A stretch of 64,000 nt of DNA from Gammaproteobacteria bacterium (GCA_012103475.1 WLWS01000001.1:248001-312000); one strand, 5' to 3'. Positions 47,807-57,439 are shown, counted from the stretch's first letter. Program-made: numbers and translations. Notes: generated by a model not told the origin, from the sequence alone.

Positions 47807-49072
47807 TCAAGAGTCCAGTTCACCGTATTGGTCTAGTAAACGGTCTGCTTCGACTTCGTTCCAATACCAGGGATCCAGTTTATAGGCCTCGCCAAGACAA
47901 TTGAGAAACATGTGCGCGAGTCGCTCATTCTTACTGGCAGCCTTTAGAATTTTAAACTGCAATGGGCCTGGTCCACGAAGAGCCGTATTGGTAAGTTTGT
48001 TATTAAACTGACCGGTCTCCCAGTATTCATCGAAACACGATTGCATCCAATCGGACGTAAAGGGTTTCTCCCCATGCTTGATAATTTGCTTTAGCAACAG
48101 GCCCATCCATTTAGATGCTCCATTGAGGCCTTGTGCTATTACGGGGTCATTTACAATTACCGCATCGGCAACACCGAATACCGCTTTGCCACTTGGTAAA
48201 TAAGCTACAGGTTTACGAACTGTCGGTGGGATCTTGCCGAATACCCATTCATTCTCAGGAGCAGTTGTGGATTCTTCCACAAGTTGATATATCAATGGCT
48301 GATGTTGCTTTAACCAGTTCTTCGCCTTTTCATATTGCGCACCTACATCCTCATCTCGATTAAAAATATCCATGCCCGCGCCGGGAATTGCTTCGAATTG
48401 AATGTATTGCTTCTCAACACCCGAACGAGTCAGGTAAGGTGCCATCATAACCTCACCCACACCGTTTATAACCGAATACCTGGTAACCTGTCTTTGCCTG
48501 ACATCAGGGAGACCCTCTAACTGTCTATGCAGATCACATTTATCCGCATAAAACATCGCTACCTGTCGCTGAGCCTGTTCAAACTCCATTTTACTTTCGT
48601 CGATTTCGAACAAGTCCATAAACTGACCTCTACCTGCAGCAACCACAATGAGATCAGATTCAGGTGTCATACGTTCCATCGAATCAATAGTGCACTTTTC
48701 GATAACCACTTTTCCGCCCCACCTCTCAAACTCTTCCAGCCATCTCCCAAACTTCATGCGCAGGTCAATGGACTGAGCCGCCTTATCAAAATTAGTATTT
48801 ACATCGACAAGTTTTTCACCCTCTGGTGAGAATACGGAAAAGTAGACATCCTGGACTTCACAGTAGCGATTCTCCCGCCAGAAACGGAGATCCAGTTCTT
48901 CTTCGAGTCTCAATGACGGACCGAATTGTATGGTAACTGGGCGTCCTGAACTGTTGAGAATTTGATCCGGCGTCATGTCCGAATAGACGGTGGGCTTGTA
49001 ACCGGCTTTTAGTAATCCAAACCCTAATTGTAAGCCCGCCTGACCTGCACCAATTATGGAAATATTTCTCAA
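47807..49072 (-). CDS. Styrene/indole monooxygenase-like FAD enzyme (StyA type)
   Basis: A 421-residue flavoprotein with the FAD-binding ISIIGAGQAGLQLGFGLLKAG at the N-terminus and the StyA-type segments VYSDMTPDQILNSSGRPV and FGRWLEEFERWGG. StyA epoxidises styrene or indole using FADH2 from a separate reductase (StyB), which is not present in the window. Start is TTG with no clear ribosome site; no ATG occurs before the conserved N-terminus. The closeness to nitrile hydratase and a RidA-like protein hints at a pathway for an aromatic, perhaps indolic, nitrogen compound, which is inference. Confidence 0.85.
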   Translation of the reverse strand: MRNISIIGAGQAGLQLGFGLLKAGYKPTVYSDMTPDQILNSSGRPVTIQFGPSLRLEEELDLRFWRENRYCEVQDVYFSVFSPEGEKLVDVNTNFDKAAQSIDLRMKFGRWLEEFERWGGKVVIEKCTIDSMERMTPESDLIVVAAGRGQFMDLFEIDESKMEFEQAQRQVAMFYADKCDLHRQLEGLPDVRQRQVTRYSVINGVGEVMMAPYLTRSGVEKQYIQFEAIPGAGMDIFNRDEDVGAQYEKAKNWLKQHQPLIYQLVEESTTAPENEWVFGKIPPTVRKPVAYLPSGKAVFGVADAVIVNDPVIAQGLNGASKWMGLLLKQIIKHGEKPFTSDWMQSCFDEYWETGQFNNKLTNTALRGPGPLQFKILKAASKNERLAHMFLNCLGEAYKLDPWYWNEVEADRLLDQYGELDS

Positions 49073-49295
49073 AAGAAAAGTCTGGTATCCACGAGTGCCT
49101 GAGACTTACCCCCGTCACTTCGATTTGAAAAGAAACAACGAAACTGATCGCTTCGTGTCATCTTCGTTTGAACAATAACTGGCATATTACCCACTGGTTC
49201 AACCTGTACGTTTGGATTGCAAATGCATTGTTAATAACTTTCGCTGCTACCGACTATCCAGTTACTTCACAAACGCTATCCTGATTGTTCGCGTG

Positions 49296-49700
49296 TCAGT
49301 CGAGCACGGCAATTGCATCAATCTCAATAAGGTAATCTGGCATAGCCAGGCAGGTAACGCCAACAGTGGCGGATGCTGGCAAAGGCAGGCTACCAAAGAA
49401 ATCGCGTCTTGCCTGGCTTGTTATCTGCAGGTTTTCAGGCTTGAAATCCATGACATAAACAGTCATTTTTACAATATTCTCAGGGCCTCCACCTACTGCT
49501 TTAAGGGCCAGACCAATGTTATCGTAGGTAGCCTTTGCCTGAGCGGCAAGGTCTCCCTTTCCTATAAAATTCATATCCTTATCCTGAGGTGTTTGACCCG
49601 ATATATACGCAACGCGCTCACCGCTGCTAACTACCACATGAGTAAACCCATAGTCGCGACTGTCAAACAAGGTATCCGGGCAGACGTGTTCTACATTCAT
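49296..49700 (-). CDS. RidA-family protein lacking the usual catalytic arginine
   Basis: A 134-residue protein of the RidA/YjgF fold (VAYISGQTPQDKDMN, GGGPENIVKMTVYVMD, ending YLIEIDAIAVLD). Where enamine/imine deaminases have an arginine in PARS, this protein has LPASATVGV, so that activity is unlikely. It may belong to one of the Rid subfamilies found in catabolic clusters. GGAG lies seven bases before the ATG at 49700, preferred over a longer frame. It is divergent from the nitrile hydratase genes. Confidence 0.85.
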   Translation of the reverse strand: MNVEHVCPDTLFDSRDYGFTHVVVSSGERVAYISGQTPQDKDMNFIGKGDLAAQAKATYDNIGLALKAVGGGPENIVKMTVYVMDFKPENLQITSQARRDFFGSLPLPASATVGVTCLAMPDYLIEIDAIAVLD

Positions 49701-49892
49701 TTCATTTCTCCTTAACAATTATACGAATTGATTCGTTGTATTAGCTTAGATGGCTAACATAAGAGTGGCAAATCCCGTTCAAGATTAGTAATTACAAAAA
49801 ATAATTTCACTCTTCTGGTGAGCAATAGACATAGCTATCGTGTCTGCGCTATGTTAAATTTTTTAGAAGTATTTTCTGGTCAACACTTGAAT

Positions 49893-50492
49893 ATGATCAA
49901 TTCAAAACACAGTAAGCCCTTAAGCGATGTGCAATTACGAGTGAAGGCACTTGAATCCATCTTGCTTGAGAAAGGCGTAGTTGATCAGAATACTCTGGAT
50001 ACCATTGTCGATATTTACGAGAACCGTGTCGGTCCTCACCTCGGCGCTAAAGTTGTCGCCAGAGCCTGGACGAATCCCGAGTTTAAAAACAGATTATTGA
50101 GTAATGGCGCTGCTACGATTGCGGAGTTGGGGATGGGTAGTATTTTGGACGTGCAACTAGTGGTCAAAGAAAATACACCAACGGTTCACAACATGATTGT
50201 TTGCACCTTATGCTCATGCTACCCATGGTCTGTACTTGGTCTGCCTCCAAACTGGTACAAGAGTTTTCCTTATCGTAGCCGTGCGGTGAGTGATCCACGA
50301 GGCGTACTGATGGATTTTGGTCTGGCTCTTCCCACAGATACTGAAGTATGTGTTTGGGACAGCACTGCCAACATGCGTTACATGGTTCTGCCCTTGCGTC
50401 CAGAAGGTAGTGAAAATCTATCCGAAGATGAACTTGCTGCACTTGTCACTCGTAATGCGATGATTGGTACAGCAGTGGTTTCCGTATCCTGA
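49893..50492 (+). CDS. nthA: Nitrile hydratase alpha subunit, cobalt type
   Basis: A 199-residue subunit. The metal claw reads CTLCSC (C104-T-L-C107-S108-C109), which is the cobalt form (iron enzymes have serine in the second position), followed by YPW. The family core RVKALESILLEKG, YENRVGPHLGAKVVARAW and VWDSTANMRYMVLP is present. Two earlier in-frame starts (GTG 49818, ATG 49851) are possible; ATG 49893 gives the usual length. It hydrates nitriles to amides together with the beta subunit 19 bases downstream. Gene order alpha-beta is common. Confidence 0.93.
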   Translation: MINSKHSKPLSDVQLRVKALESILLEKGVVDQNTLDTIVDIYENRVGPHLGAKVVARAWTNPEFKNRLLSNGAATIAELGMGSILDVQLVVKENTPTVHNMIVCTLCSCYPWSVLGLPPNWYKSFPYRSRAVSDPRGVLMDFGLALPTDTEVCVWDSTANMRYMVLPLRPEGSENLSEDELAALVTRNAMIGTAVVSVS

Positions 50493-50511
50493 GCAAGAGT
50501 CAGGTGAAACT

Positions 50512-51174
50512 ATGAACGGATTTCATGACATGGGCGGGATGGATAATTTTGGGTCTGTCGTAGACGAAGCAAATGAACCCGTCTTTCATGAAGACTGGGA
50601 ACGCAGTATGTTTGCCTTGTTTATCGCTCTTATACCAGCTGGTTACTGCAATATGGATGAGATCCGTCGTATAGTAGAATTGATACCTCCGGCCACCTAC
50701 CTTGATACCCGCTACTATGAAAAATGGCTTTATGCTATCGAGATGATCGCATTGGAAAAAGACATACTCACCCTCGACGAAATTGAGAATGGTCAGTCTA
50801 GTCGTACTGAAGGTAGCAATATTAGACCCGCTGTCCCGGCTGAGTTGTTTGAGCTTGCAGCGAAACAACGGAGTAAATCAAAAATTGATTTGGAATCGAA
50901 GCCCGGATTCAAACCCGGTGACATTATTGTGTCCAGAAATATGCATCCCTCACACCATACACGCATCCCCCGTTACGCACGCAACAAAAGAGGTGTGGTA
51001 GTGGAAGATAATGGAATATTTCTTCTGCCGGATACAAGAGCTCATGACGGACCGGATATTCCCGAACATGTTTATACAGTACGGTTTACTGCGCAGGAGC
51101 TTTGGGGGGTAGACGCTCCTATAAAGGATTCAGTATGTCTGGATCTGTTCGAATCCTATCTACAGACTAAATAG
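50512..51174 (+). CDS. nthB: Nitrile hydratase beta subunit
   Basis: A 220-residue subunit beginning MNGFHDMGGMDNFGSV, the conserved beta opening, with AGGTGA five bases before the ATG. HEDWERSMFALFIAL, ETRYYEKW-like DTRYYEKWLYAIE and FKPGDIIVSRNMHPSHHTRIPRYARNKRG are standard. No gene for the small cobalt-insertion activator follows; the next gene, 14 bases on, encodes an AraC-type regulator. Confidence 0.94.
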   Translation: MNGFHDMGGMDNFGSVVDEANEPVFHEDWERSMFALFIALIPAGYCNMDEIRRIVELIPPATYLDTRYYEKWLYAIEMIALEKDILTLDEIENGQSSRTEGSNIRPAVPAELFELAAKQRSKSKIDLESKPGFKPGDIIVSRNMHPSHHTRIPRYARNKRGVVVEDNGIFLLPDTRAHDGPDIPEHVYTVRFTAQELWGVDAPIKDSVCLDLFESYLQTK

Positions 51175-51187
51175 ATAGAACTAAACC

Positions 51188-52237
51188 ATGTTTACACCCG
51201 GTCACCTGTCTTCTCAACACGACCCTGAAGTTTTCTCAGCTATACCGTCATTTCATACCTCTGATATTGATGTTGCCATTGAGCGCATTACCAGAATGTT
51301 CGGTCCTCATCGAATCGAACTCGCCGATCAAGGCAATGAAATTAATTTTGAGCATAGTTTTGCCTGGTTAGCAGACGTTTGTATTAATCAGTTCGCCTAT
51401 GGTCGTGAATTACGCGACAGTGTTGACCATTTTGATGATGAAAACTATTGTGTAATCTTGCCAATGGGAGGCAAGTACTCTATTGAAACGGCAGGTAAAC
51501 GAGTCGAAGCCAGTTCAGATTCCATTGCCATTGTTAACCCTGATTGCCCCGTTACCCTTGAGTTATCGAGCGATTATCGTAATGTCGCGGTGCGAATTAG
51601 CAAGAACGCGCTGGACAATGCCCTAGTAAATCATATTGGCGAACGACCAAATGAGGCTGTGCAATTCATACCTCACCCGCAAGCTCTTAATGATGGAACG
51701 GAACCCCTGCGAAACCTTGCGTTGCAGGTTTGGCAGGAATGCCAGTCGAATTCTTCACTGATATCTTACGCGGCTGTTGGGAGAGAACTGGGAGTCTTGT
51801 TGGCCTCAATGTTATTACTACGCATACCTAACAATTACAGTGACAAGCTTGCTAAAGTCGACGAAATCAAGCCTACTTCTGCGGTCGAAACCGCGGCGAA
51901 ATTTCTCCGTAAGAATGCCCGTGAAGATATCAACATTAATGACGTACTCAAGGTCTCGAAACTAGCTAAAACGTCGCTATACGCTGAATTCGGCAAGTTT
52001 TACGCTATGACTCCAATGGAATACCTGCATAGAGAACGACTTAAACTTGCCTACAATGCGCTGGCTTCTGCGTCTTCCGATTCCATATGCGTAACGAACG
52101 TTGCACTGGATTGTGGATTCATGCATTTCAGTCGCTTTGCTGGCTATTATAAAAAACAGTTCGGTGAACTACCTTCAGAAACATTGCAACGCAACCATGT
52201 AAAGTTCAGTAACTGTTACTCTGAAAAAAAACTGTAA
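51188..52237 (+). CDS. AraC-family transcriptional regulator
   Basis: A 349-residue protein with an N-terminal cupin-like effector domain of the AraC_binding_2 type (about residues 60-180; FDDENYCVILPMGGKYSIE) and a C-terminal double helix-turn-helix (about 245-335; SKLAKTSLYAEFGKFYAMTPMEYLHRERL and CGFMHFSRFAGYYKKQFGELPSE). It lies 14 bases after nthB on the same strand, so it is likely part of the same transcription unit and may activate it in response to substrate. Confidence 0.9.
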   Translation: MFTPGHLSSQHDPEVFSAIPSFHTSDIDVAIERITRMFGPHRIELADQGNEINFEHSFAWLADVCINQFAYGRELRDSVDHFDDENYCVILPMGGKYSIETAGKRVEASSDSIAIVNPDCPVTLELSSDYRNVAVRISKNALDNALVNHIGERPNEAVQFIPHPQALNDGTEPLRNLALQVWQECQSNSSLISYAAVGRELGVLLASMLLLRIPNNYSDKLAKVDEIKPTSAVETAAKFLRKNAREDININDVLKVSKLAKTSLYAEFGKFYAMTPMEYLHRERLKLAYNALASASSDSICVTNVALDCGFMHFSRFAGYYKKQFGELPSETLQRNHVKFSNCYSEKKL

Positions 52238-52297
52238 ATTGCTGAATGAAAATCAGGAAAGATTTGGGTATGTCAATGCCGCTGACTTGAATTGCTT

Positions 52298-53161
52298 TCA
52301 GGCGACTTTCAATTCCGGGCCCGGTATAAACAATGAAACGGCTTCCTCAACATGCTGTCGACTTTCACTCTCAACAGCTTGCACGATTTCTAGAGTAAGA
52401 CCGGTGGTTTGCCAGGCGACCGGAACTATCGGTGGAACCTGCGTACCTGCCTGTTCACCCAGTTCATCTTTAATAGCAAGACTGTTCGCGATATGAATTA
52501 TTGAGGTTTCCAGTTCATACAGGCTCGCCCGCCCCGGAGTCAGATGATTTTCAAGCGGATTGATAATTGTGTCAGCCAGCGACCAGTTTCTCATTAAGGC
52601 ACAACTTACTTCAGCATAGTCAAAGCCAATAATTTCACGTTCCAGAAGGTAAGCAGGTCTGTGTTCCTCGCGCGAGCGTTCTAATGTTTGCTTCGCCTGC
52701 TCTGGTAATTGCGAGTACATCACGAGATGTCCTATGTCATGCAAGAGGCCAACCAGGAACAGACGATCGGTATCGAGAATATTGCACTGGCTACCCAGCA
52801 GTCTGGCAAGTACCCCGCACTGAATACTGCGTCGCCAGAAAGTTTTCATATCAATCAGATTATTCGAAATGCCATCAAAGGCGCTAATCGCAGAGCTTGC
52901 CAATACCAGATCATGCAACTGCGCCGTGCCCATGATCATGAGCGCACGCGACACGCTATCAATTTTCGTGGCAAAGCCGAAGAAGGCGCTATTTCCGATT
53001 TTCAGAACTTTGGCGCAAAGTGCCGGGTCTGTGGAAACGACTCGTTCAAAGTCGCCCATACTCGCATCGTGATCGGCATAGAGTTGCTGTATCTTGATAT
53101 AGACTTCCGGCAAGGAAACAAGCTCACCAACATCATCGACCAACTGATTGACTGTAGACAT
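52298..53161 (-). CDS. HDOD-domain signalling protein
   Basis: A 287-residue HDOD protein (LPEVYIKIQQLYADHDASM, DPALCAKVLKIGNSAFFGF, FLVGLLHDIGHLVMY). HDOD domains are related to HD phosphohydrolases but usually act in signalling, often tied to motility and biofilm; an HDIGH metal-like motif is kept here. AAGGA lies before the ATG. It is downstream of the secretin gene on the same strand, 60 bases away, and converges on the AraC gene. Confidence 0.93.
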   Translation of the reverse strand: MSTVNQLVDDVGELVSLPEVYIKIQQLYADHDASMGDFERVVSTDPALCAKVLKIGNSAFFGFATKIDSVSRALMIMGTAQLHDLVLASSAISAFDGISNNLIDMKTFWRRSIQCGVLARLLGSQCNILDTDRLFLVGLLHDIGHLVMYSQLPEQAKQTLERSREEHRPAYLLEREIIGFDYAEVSCALMRNWSLADTIINPLENHLTPGRASLYELETSIIHIANSLAIKDELGEQAGTQVPPIVPVAWQTTGLTLEIVQAVESESRQHVEEAVSLFIPGPELKVA

Positions 53162-53221
53162 TATCCAATCCTTTTCAAACTATATAGTCAGCATATCGGC
53201 AAAAACCGGGCAAACATTAAC

Positions 53222-54754
53222 TCAGCATTGCTCAACCAGACTCATAATATCGGTATTATTCAGGGAACAAGCTGAATTAGCCGCCATCACCGGCAACTCT
53301 TGCGTAACTGGCTCTTCGACAATCGCGGCAATACGCGCTATCTGAGCCTCCTCTGGTATATTATCTTTCTCGTCCAGCGGTGTATTTGAGCCCAGCTTCG
53401 GATCCAGCTTTGACTCGATTTTTTTAATCTTGTCGCCCAGTTGACGATCGATCTCCTGCAATCGTTCATTCTCTTTCGACATGAATCTATGCAATGTGGA
53501 TTCAACGACTCTGGGTGTAATTAGCACTACCGTTTCGGTGTTAATCGCCAATCGTTCTGTATTGCTGAACAATCTGCCCAGGACAGGGATATCCCCCAGC
53601 ACAGGTATACCCACACGCCGGTTACCAACTGAGTTTCTCATTAAACCGGCAATAAAAATTGTCTGCCCGTCATCGGCCAGAAATTGCGTAGTTACCTCTG
53701 TAGTTGTCAGAGAGGGTATGCCATCAGAAATGGTTGGCGTGCTGACCTCAGGGTGAACATCCATCATGATTTGTCCATTCTGATCAACAAAGGGGGTAAC
53801 TTTCAAAATCACACCCGATTCGAGAAATGCCACGCTTTCAGTGGTGACCTGATTTATCGTGGTGGTGACCCGATAACCGGTGCGATCGCCGATTACCACT
53901 TCAGCTTCCTGATGCTCCAGCGCAAGCAACTTTGGTGTTGAAAGCGTGCGCACTCGTCCTTTCGCATCCAGCGCATTAAGTGCTGCGGTAACGTTAGGGC
54001 TGATAAAACTGAAGAAAAAACCCGGACTGCCCGGTGCACTCAAACCCTGAGTTCCTAGAATGCCCACTCCTTCATCGATAGTATCGGTTTTCGTCGTAAA
54101 CAGACCGTTCCAGTCGATTCCAAAAGTCTCGGAATCATCAAGTGATATTTCCAGTATTTTTGCTTCTATCAGAATCTGTTTTGGTCGGCGATCGACCTCG
54201 GCAAGCAGCATTTCAATTCGTTGCATAAAGGCGGGAATTTCCTCAACCACTATCAAATTTCTATCCGGCAGTGTGGTGATTTTGCCATAGCGGGAAAGAT
54301 GCTTGGTAAGAATGCCAGCGATGGCATCAACATCTGTGTACTGTGCTTTGAAGGTTTTCAAAGAAGTCAAACCACCGGCCATGTCCTTACCGGCATCTTC
54401 ATAGGCCATGATGAAATAACTGCCATCAACATACTCAACGGCAAAGCCAGCCGCTGCACTGATGGTGCGTACCGCCTCTTCCAGAGCGACGTCATACAGA
54501 TTGACAGAAATTTCACCTTCTACATTCTGTCCAAGCAGAATATTCACTTTACCTTCCCTTGATAACATCTCAAATACTTCGGCAATTTCGGTGCTTTGGA
54601 CAGAAATGGAAAGTTTGCCGGCGGCGATCGTTTCCACTTCAGTGGCCTTGGCAATATTGAAAACTGGTAGAACAATCAGGATGAAGACCTTAAGAAAGCC
54701 TCGCTGAAAAGATTTACCTCCCTCGCTCGCGAAGCTCCGGATCCCGGGCATCAT
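53222..54754 (-). CDS. Secretin (PilQ/MshL-like)
   Basis: About 510 residues. A signal peptide (KSFQRGFLKVFILIVLPVFN) follows a 15-20 residue leader; then an STN/N0-type domain (about 45-110), an N1 domain (SLKTFKAQYTDVDAIAGIL), and the secretin pore with VTPFVDQNGQIMMDVHPEVS, TTEVTTQFLADDGQTIFIAGLM and IPVLGDIPVLGRLFSN. A C-terminal helical extension (ENERLQEIDRQLGDKIKK) ends the protein. It forms the outer-membrane ring of a type IV pilus or related system. The length fits MshL/PilQ-type secretins without AMIN domains. It overlaps the upstream PilP-like gene; the exact start is uncertain because no ATG follows the good GGGAGG site. Confidence 0.88.
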   Translation of the reverse strand: MMPGIRSFASEGGKSFQRGFLKVFILIVLPVFNIAKATEVETIAAGKLSISVQSTEIAEVFEMLSREGKVNILLGQNVEGEISVNLYDVALEEAVRTISAAAGFAVEYVDGSYFIMAYEDAGKDMAGGLTSLKTFKAQYTDVDAIAGILTKHLSRYGKITTLPDRNLIVVEEIPAFMQRIEMLLAEVDRRPKQILIEAKILEISLDDSETFGIDWNGLFTTKTDTIDEGVGILGTQGLSAPGSPGFFFSFISPNVTAALNALDAKGRVRTLSTPKLLALEHQEAEVVIGDRTGYRVTTTINQVTTESVAFLESGVILKVTPFVDQNGQIMMDVHPEVSTPTISDGIPSLTTTEVTTQFLADDGQTIFIAGLMRNSVGNRRVGIPVLGDIPVLGRLFSNTERLAINTETVVLITPRVVESTLHRFMSKENERLQEIDRQLGDKIKKIESKLDPKLGSNTPLDEKDNIPEEAQIARIAAIVEEPVTQELPVMAANSACSLNNTDIMSLVEQC

Positions 54755-55103
54755 CGAGCAAAACCGGAAATATTTTTCCGTTTTTCTCAAAAGTTGCCGC
54801 TCTTTCCTGCACCTCAAGTAAGCGAAAGCCATTCAATTCCTCTCCGATTCCGATAATTTCGCCGTCAATATTCACCATGACAGCCCTGTTTGAACGCATA
54901 ATTGCCTTCAATCGAGGTTGCCAGGCCAGGGGTTCGAGAATAATCTCCTTACCTTCTTCAATTTCTTGCCGTGCTGGCATCTCGGGTGTTTCAAAAGGAT
55001 CAAAATGCAATTTCGGTGCCATATTCACCGCTTCGGCTGTTTGTGTGCACAGGAGTACCAGCAAAGTGCCAAGTAAAAACTTTAATTTCGAGTAAATCTT
55101 CAC
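54714..55103 (-). CDS. PilP/MshK-like pilus assembly protein
   Basis: A 129-residue protein with a signal peptide (MKIYSKLKFLLGTLLVLLCTQTAEA) and a small beta-rich C-terminal region (RAVMVNIDGEIIGIGEELNGFRLLEV) like PilP or MshK. These link the inner-membrane PilN/PilO dimer to the secretin. Start GTG overlaps the PilO-like stop (GTGA); the end overlaps the start of the secretin gene. Confidence 0.75.
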   Translation of the reverse strand: MKIYSKLKFLLGTLLVLLCTQTAEAVNMAPKLHFDPFETPEMPARQEIEEGKEIILEPLAWQPRLKAIMRSNRAVMVNIDGEIIGIGEELNGFRLLEVQERAATFEKNGKIFPVLLDDARDPELRERGR

Positions 55104-55660
55104 GTCTTCGTATCCTTTATGCGGTAGGAGACCATGGTGAGCTTCATTCGTCTCAGCTTGTTGTTTTCCGCATTCTCAATTTCGTATTCCTTGATTACCA
55201 GTGGACCAAGAGAGCGCTCGACCTCATGGAGCCAGCCAAACAAGTTGAAGTAGGAACCCTGAATACTGATGTGATACGGCGTTTCGCTAAACATGAGAAC
55301 GTCACTGATATTGCCGGGTCGAACACCAGATAAATGGACTTTATGAGTTTCTGCAATTTCATCCAGCTGTCCGATTACGTGGGCAACCATCTGGTTGGCC
55401 GGCAACTTGGGTCCGCTTCCGTTCAACTCCCTGTCCAGAGAATCGATTTGTTCCTGCATGTTTTTAATATCAGAGTCCAGAGGACGACTGCTATCGTGAT
55501 CCTCCTGCAATTTGGCCAGCGTCACTTTCCAGGCAGCGTAATTTTTCAGCGACGCCTTGAACATATAGGTATAGGAGGCTGTTAACATCAGGCAAAGCAT
55601 CCCCAGTAACAGCCACGGGGCAAAAGTCGGAGACACATGATTGACTATTTTATCGATCAT
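55100..55660 (-). CDS. PilO/MshJ-like pilus assembly protein
   Basis: About 186 residues: a single N-terminal membrane helix (about residues 14-34), a coiled coil (KVTLAKLQEDHDSSRPLDSDIKNMQEQIDSL in part), and a ferredoxin-like domain (TPYHISIQGSYFNLFGWLHEVE) typical of PilO. It forms the inner-membrane alignment complex with the PilN-like protein. Start ATG 55660 follows the PilN stop by two bases. Confidence 0.82.
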   Translation of the reverse strand: MIDKIVNHVSPTFAPWLLLGMLCLMLTASYTYMFKASLKNYAAWKVTLAKLQEDHDSSRPLDSDIKNMQEQIDSLDRELNGSGPKLPANQMVAHVIGQLDEIAETHKVHLSGVRPGNISDVLMFSETPYHISIQGSYFNLFGWLHEVERSLGPLVIKEYEIENAENNKLRRMKLTMVSYRIKDTKT

Positions 55661-55662
55661 AA

Positions 55663-56313
55663 TCAAAGCAAATTCATGTTGTTGACAGTAATAGCAAGAT
55701 TAAAATCAATTGCATCTGTCTCACTCTGTCTGATGGTTGAGGTTCTCAGTACCTTCACGTCTTCGATCTCCGGCTGTGTTATCAGTCGATTTACAAAACT
55801 GGCCAGATAAGTGTGATCCAGTGTGCGTCCGTTGATTTCCATATGCGTACTCAGCTTCCACGCGCGTTCCGCCAGTGATTTCTGATTACCGTGTAATAGT
55901 GCCTTGAGCTCGGGTCTGCCGGATTGATCGTCGTAGTCCCCAAATTCACCAGCACGCCTGAATGACCAATTGTTAAACCAGATGCTCTTATCCAGAACCT
56001 TATTCATCACTATGAACATCTGCCGTGCAGGAAGTCCGTCTCGCAATGTGCGCAGCACTGCCACCTTGTTTTCCAGAAGGTTTTTTTCTTCACTCAGCTT
56101 TTGTAGAGTTTGATGTTGCTGATGGAGCGTATTTTTATCGTACTCGTATTTCGAAATTTCATTCTCAATTCTGCTTAATTTATCCGATAGTATGTATCTG
56201 GCCACACCAAGTCCTGACAGGAGCAAGGCAAGGACTACTAAAAATGCGCTCAGCAGAACGCGCAGCTTTTGCGTTTGCACATAGTCTTCAGGGATTAAAT
56301 TGAGATCATGCAT
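55663..56313 (-). CDS. PilN-like pilus assembly protein
   Basis: A 216-residue protein with an N-terminal MHDLNLIPEDY segment, the PilN motif that docks to PilM, one membrane helix (about residues 20-42), a coiled coil and a C-terminal periplasmic domain. It overlaps the upstream PilM-like gene by eight bases. In MSHA systems this part may be fused in MshI; here it is separate as in PilMNOPQ clusters. Confidence 0.85.
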   Translation of the reverse strand: MHDLNLIPEDYVQTQKLRVLLSAFLVVLALLLSGLGVARYILSDKLSRIENEISKYEYDKNTLHQQHQTLQKLSEEKNLLENKVAVLRTLRDGLPARQMFIVMNKVLDKSIWFNNWSFRRAGEFGDYDDQSGRPELKALLHGNQKSLAERAWKLSTHMEINGRTLDHTYLASFVNRLITQPEIEDVKVLRTSTIRQSETDAIDFNLAITVNNMNLL

Positions 56314-57439
56314 TGTTTACCAGACCTCTGAGGGCGAGCCCGCTGGCCACCGATAAGCCGCTAATCGGTTCGAGTTTGTCTTTTCTTAATTCCCCGCTTT
56401 TGGGTGAATGGCCAATTAATGGATCAAGCGTCACTACCGGAAGTTTTATATGTCGTGACAGGTACTTATCCGAATTGGGCCAGCGAGCGGCACTACCAAG
56501 TAAATAGACCGCCTCAATTGCGCCACCCTGTGTTTCTGCAGCAGTGAAGATCAGAATTTTTTTGATTTCCTTCGTCAGCTTTTGAAAACTCGGCGAGAGT
56601 ATTTGCGACAGGCTTGAACTGATATCCTCATTGGGATTCAAATCCTTACCAAGATTGAACTGGGAATCGTACTCGGAAAGGCCGTAGTGTTCGAGCATCT
56701 GAACCACCTTGTCCTCAGTCATACCCAGGGAACTACATATAGCACCCAACATCGAATCCAGACCAACCGGAATTTCCCGATCAAGTAACAACTCGCCACC
56801 CCAGATGACCGTGACAAAGGTACGATCCGAGGCAAAATTGATTGCCATTAATTTGCTCTGATGATTGTCCTGCTTTTGCAGACTACTCAGCAGCCTTTGA
56901 ATAGCCACGGAACCAACCTCCAGTGCCTTTACCTTAAGTTTGGCCCGACGCAGGGCTTCCAGAAAATCAACAAGTTCTTCATGATCTGAAATGGCCACCA
57001 GCGCTGTCCGATCAACTTGATCATCTACCTTCGGTCGAATCGGTAAATAGTCAATTACCGCATTGCCAAGACGTTCACTGAAGCGTTCCTTGACTGCGCG
57101 CACAAGCATGGCGTCATGATCGTCATTCTTGTGAACCTGATAGTTAATATGTAAAAGTTGAAATTTATTTGGTGGTAATGCAGCGACTACTTCGCGTCCA
57201 CGAAATGCCTGAGTTTTCAGCGTCCTGTTAATAAAAAACCTTAATTCTTCGCCGGAACCAAGTAACTCATCACGTCCTTTCATATAAGGCATCGAGGAGG
57301 CAGCTATGATCTGATTACTATTTTGCCTCTGTTCAAATTGAACCAGATTGAGGCGCTGGGTACCAAAATCGATACCAATCGGGCCGGTTCTGATTGTCGA
57401 TGTCAGCTTGCTTAATGTAGAAAGCGGTAATCGTTTCAT
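56306..57439 (-). CDS. PilM-like actin-fold pilus assembly ATPase
   Basis: A 377-residue protein with an actin-like nucleotide fold: PIGIDFGTQRLNLVQFEQ near the start, AVIDYLPI, ALVAISDHEELV and VYLLGSAARWPN at the C-terminus. PilM is the cytoplasmic ring component that binds the PilN N-terminus. The conserved N-terminus lies inside the end of the upstream GGDEF gene, so at least 40 bases of overlap are unavoidable; with the ATG at 57439 it is 107. Confidence 0.87.
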   Translation of the reverse strand: MKRLPLSTLSKLTSTIRTGPIGIDFGTQRLNLVQFEQRQNSNQIIAASSMPYMKGRDELLGSGEELRFFINRTLKTQAFRGREVVAALPPNKFQLLHINYQVHKNDDHDAMLVRAVKERFSERLGNAVIDYLPIRPKVDDQVDRTALVAISDHEELVDFLEALRRAKLKVKALEVGSVAIQRLLSSLQKQDNHQSKLMAINFASDRTFVTVIWGGELLLDREIPVGLDSMLGAICSSLGMTEDKVVQMLEHYGLSEYDSQFNLGKDLNPNEDISSSLSQILSPSFQKLTKEIKKILIFTAAETQGGAIEAVYLLGSAARWPNSDKYLSRHIKLPVVTLDPLIGHSPKSGELRKDKLEPISGLSVASGLALRGLVNNA

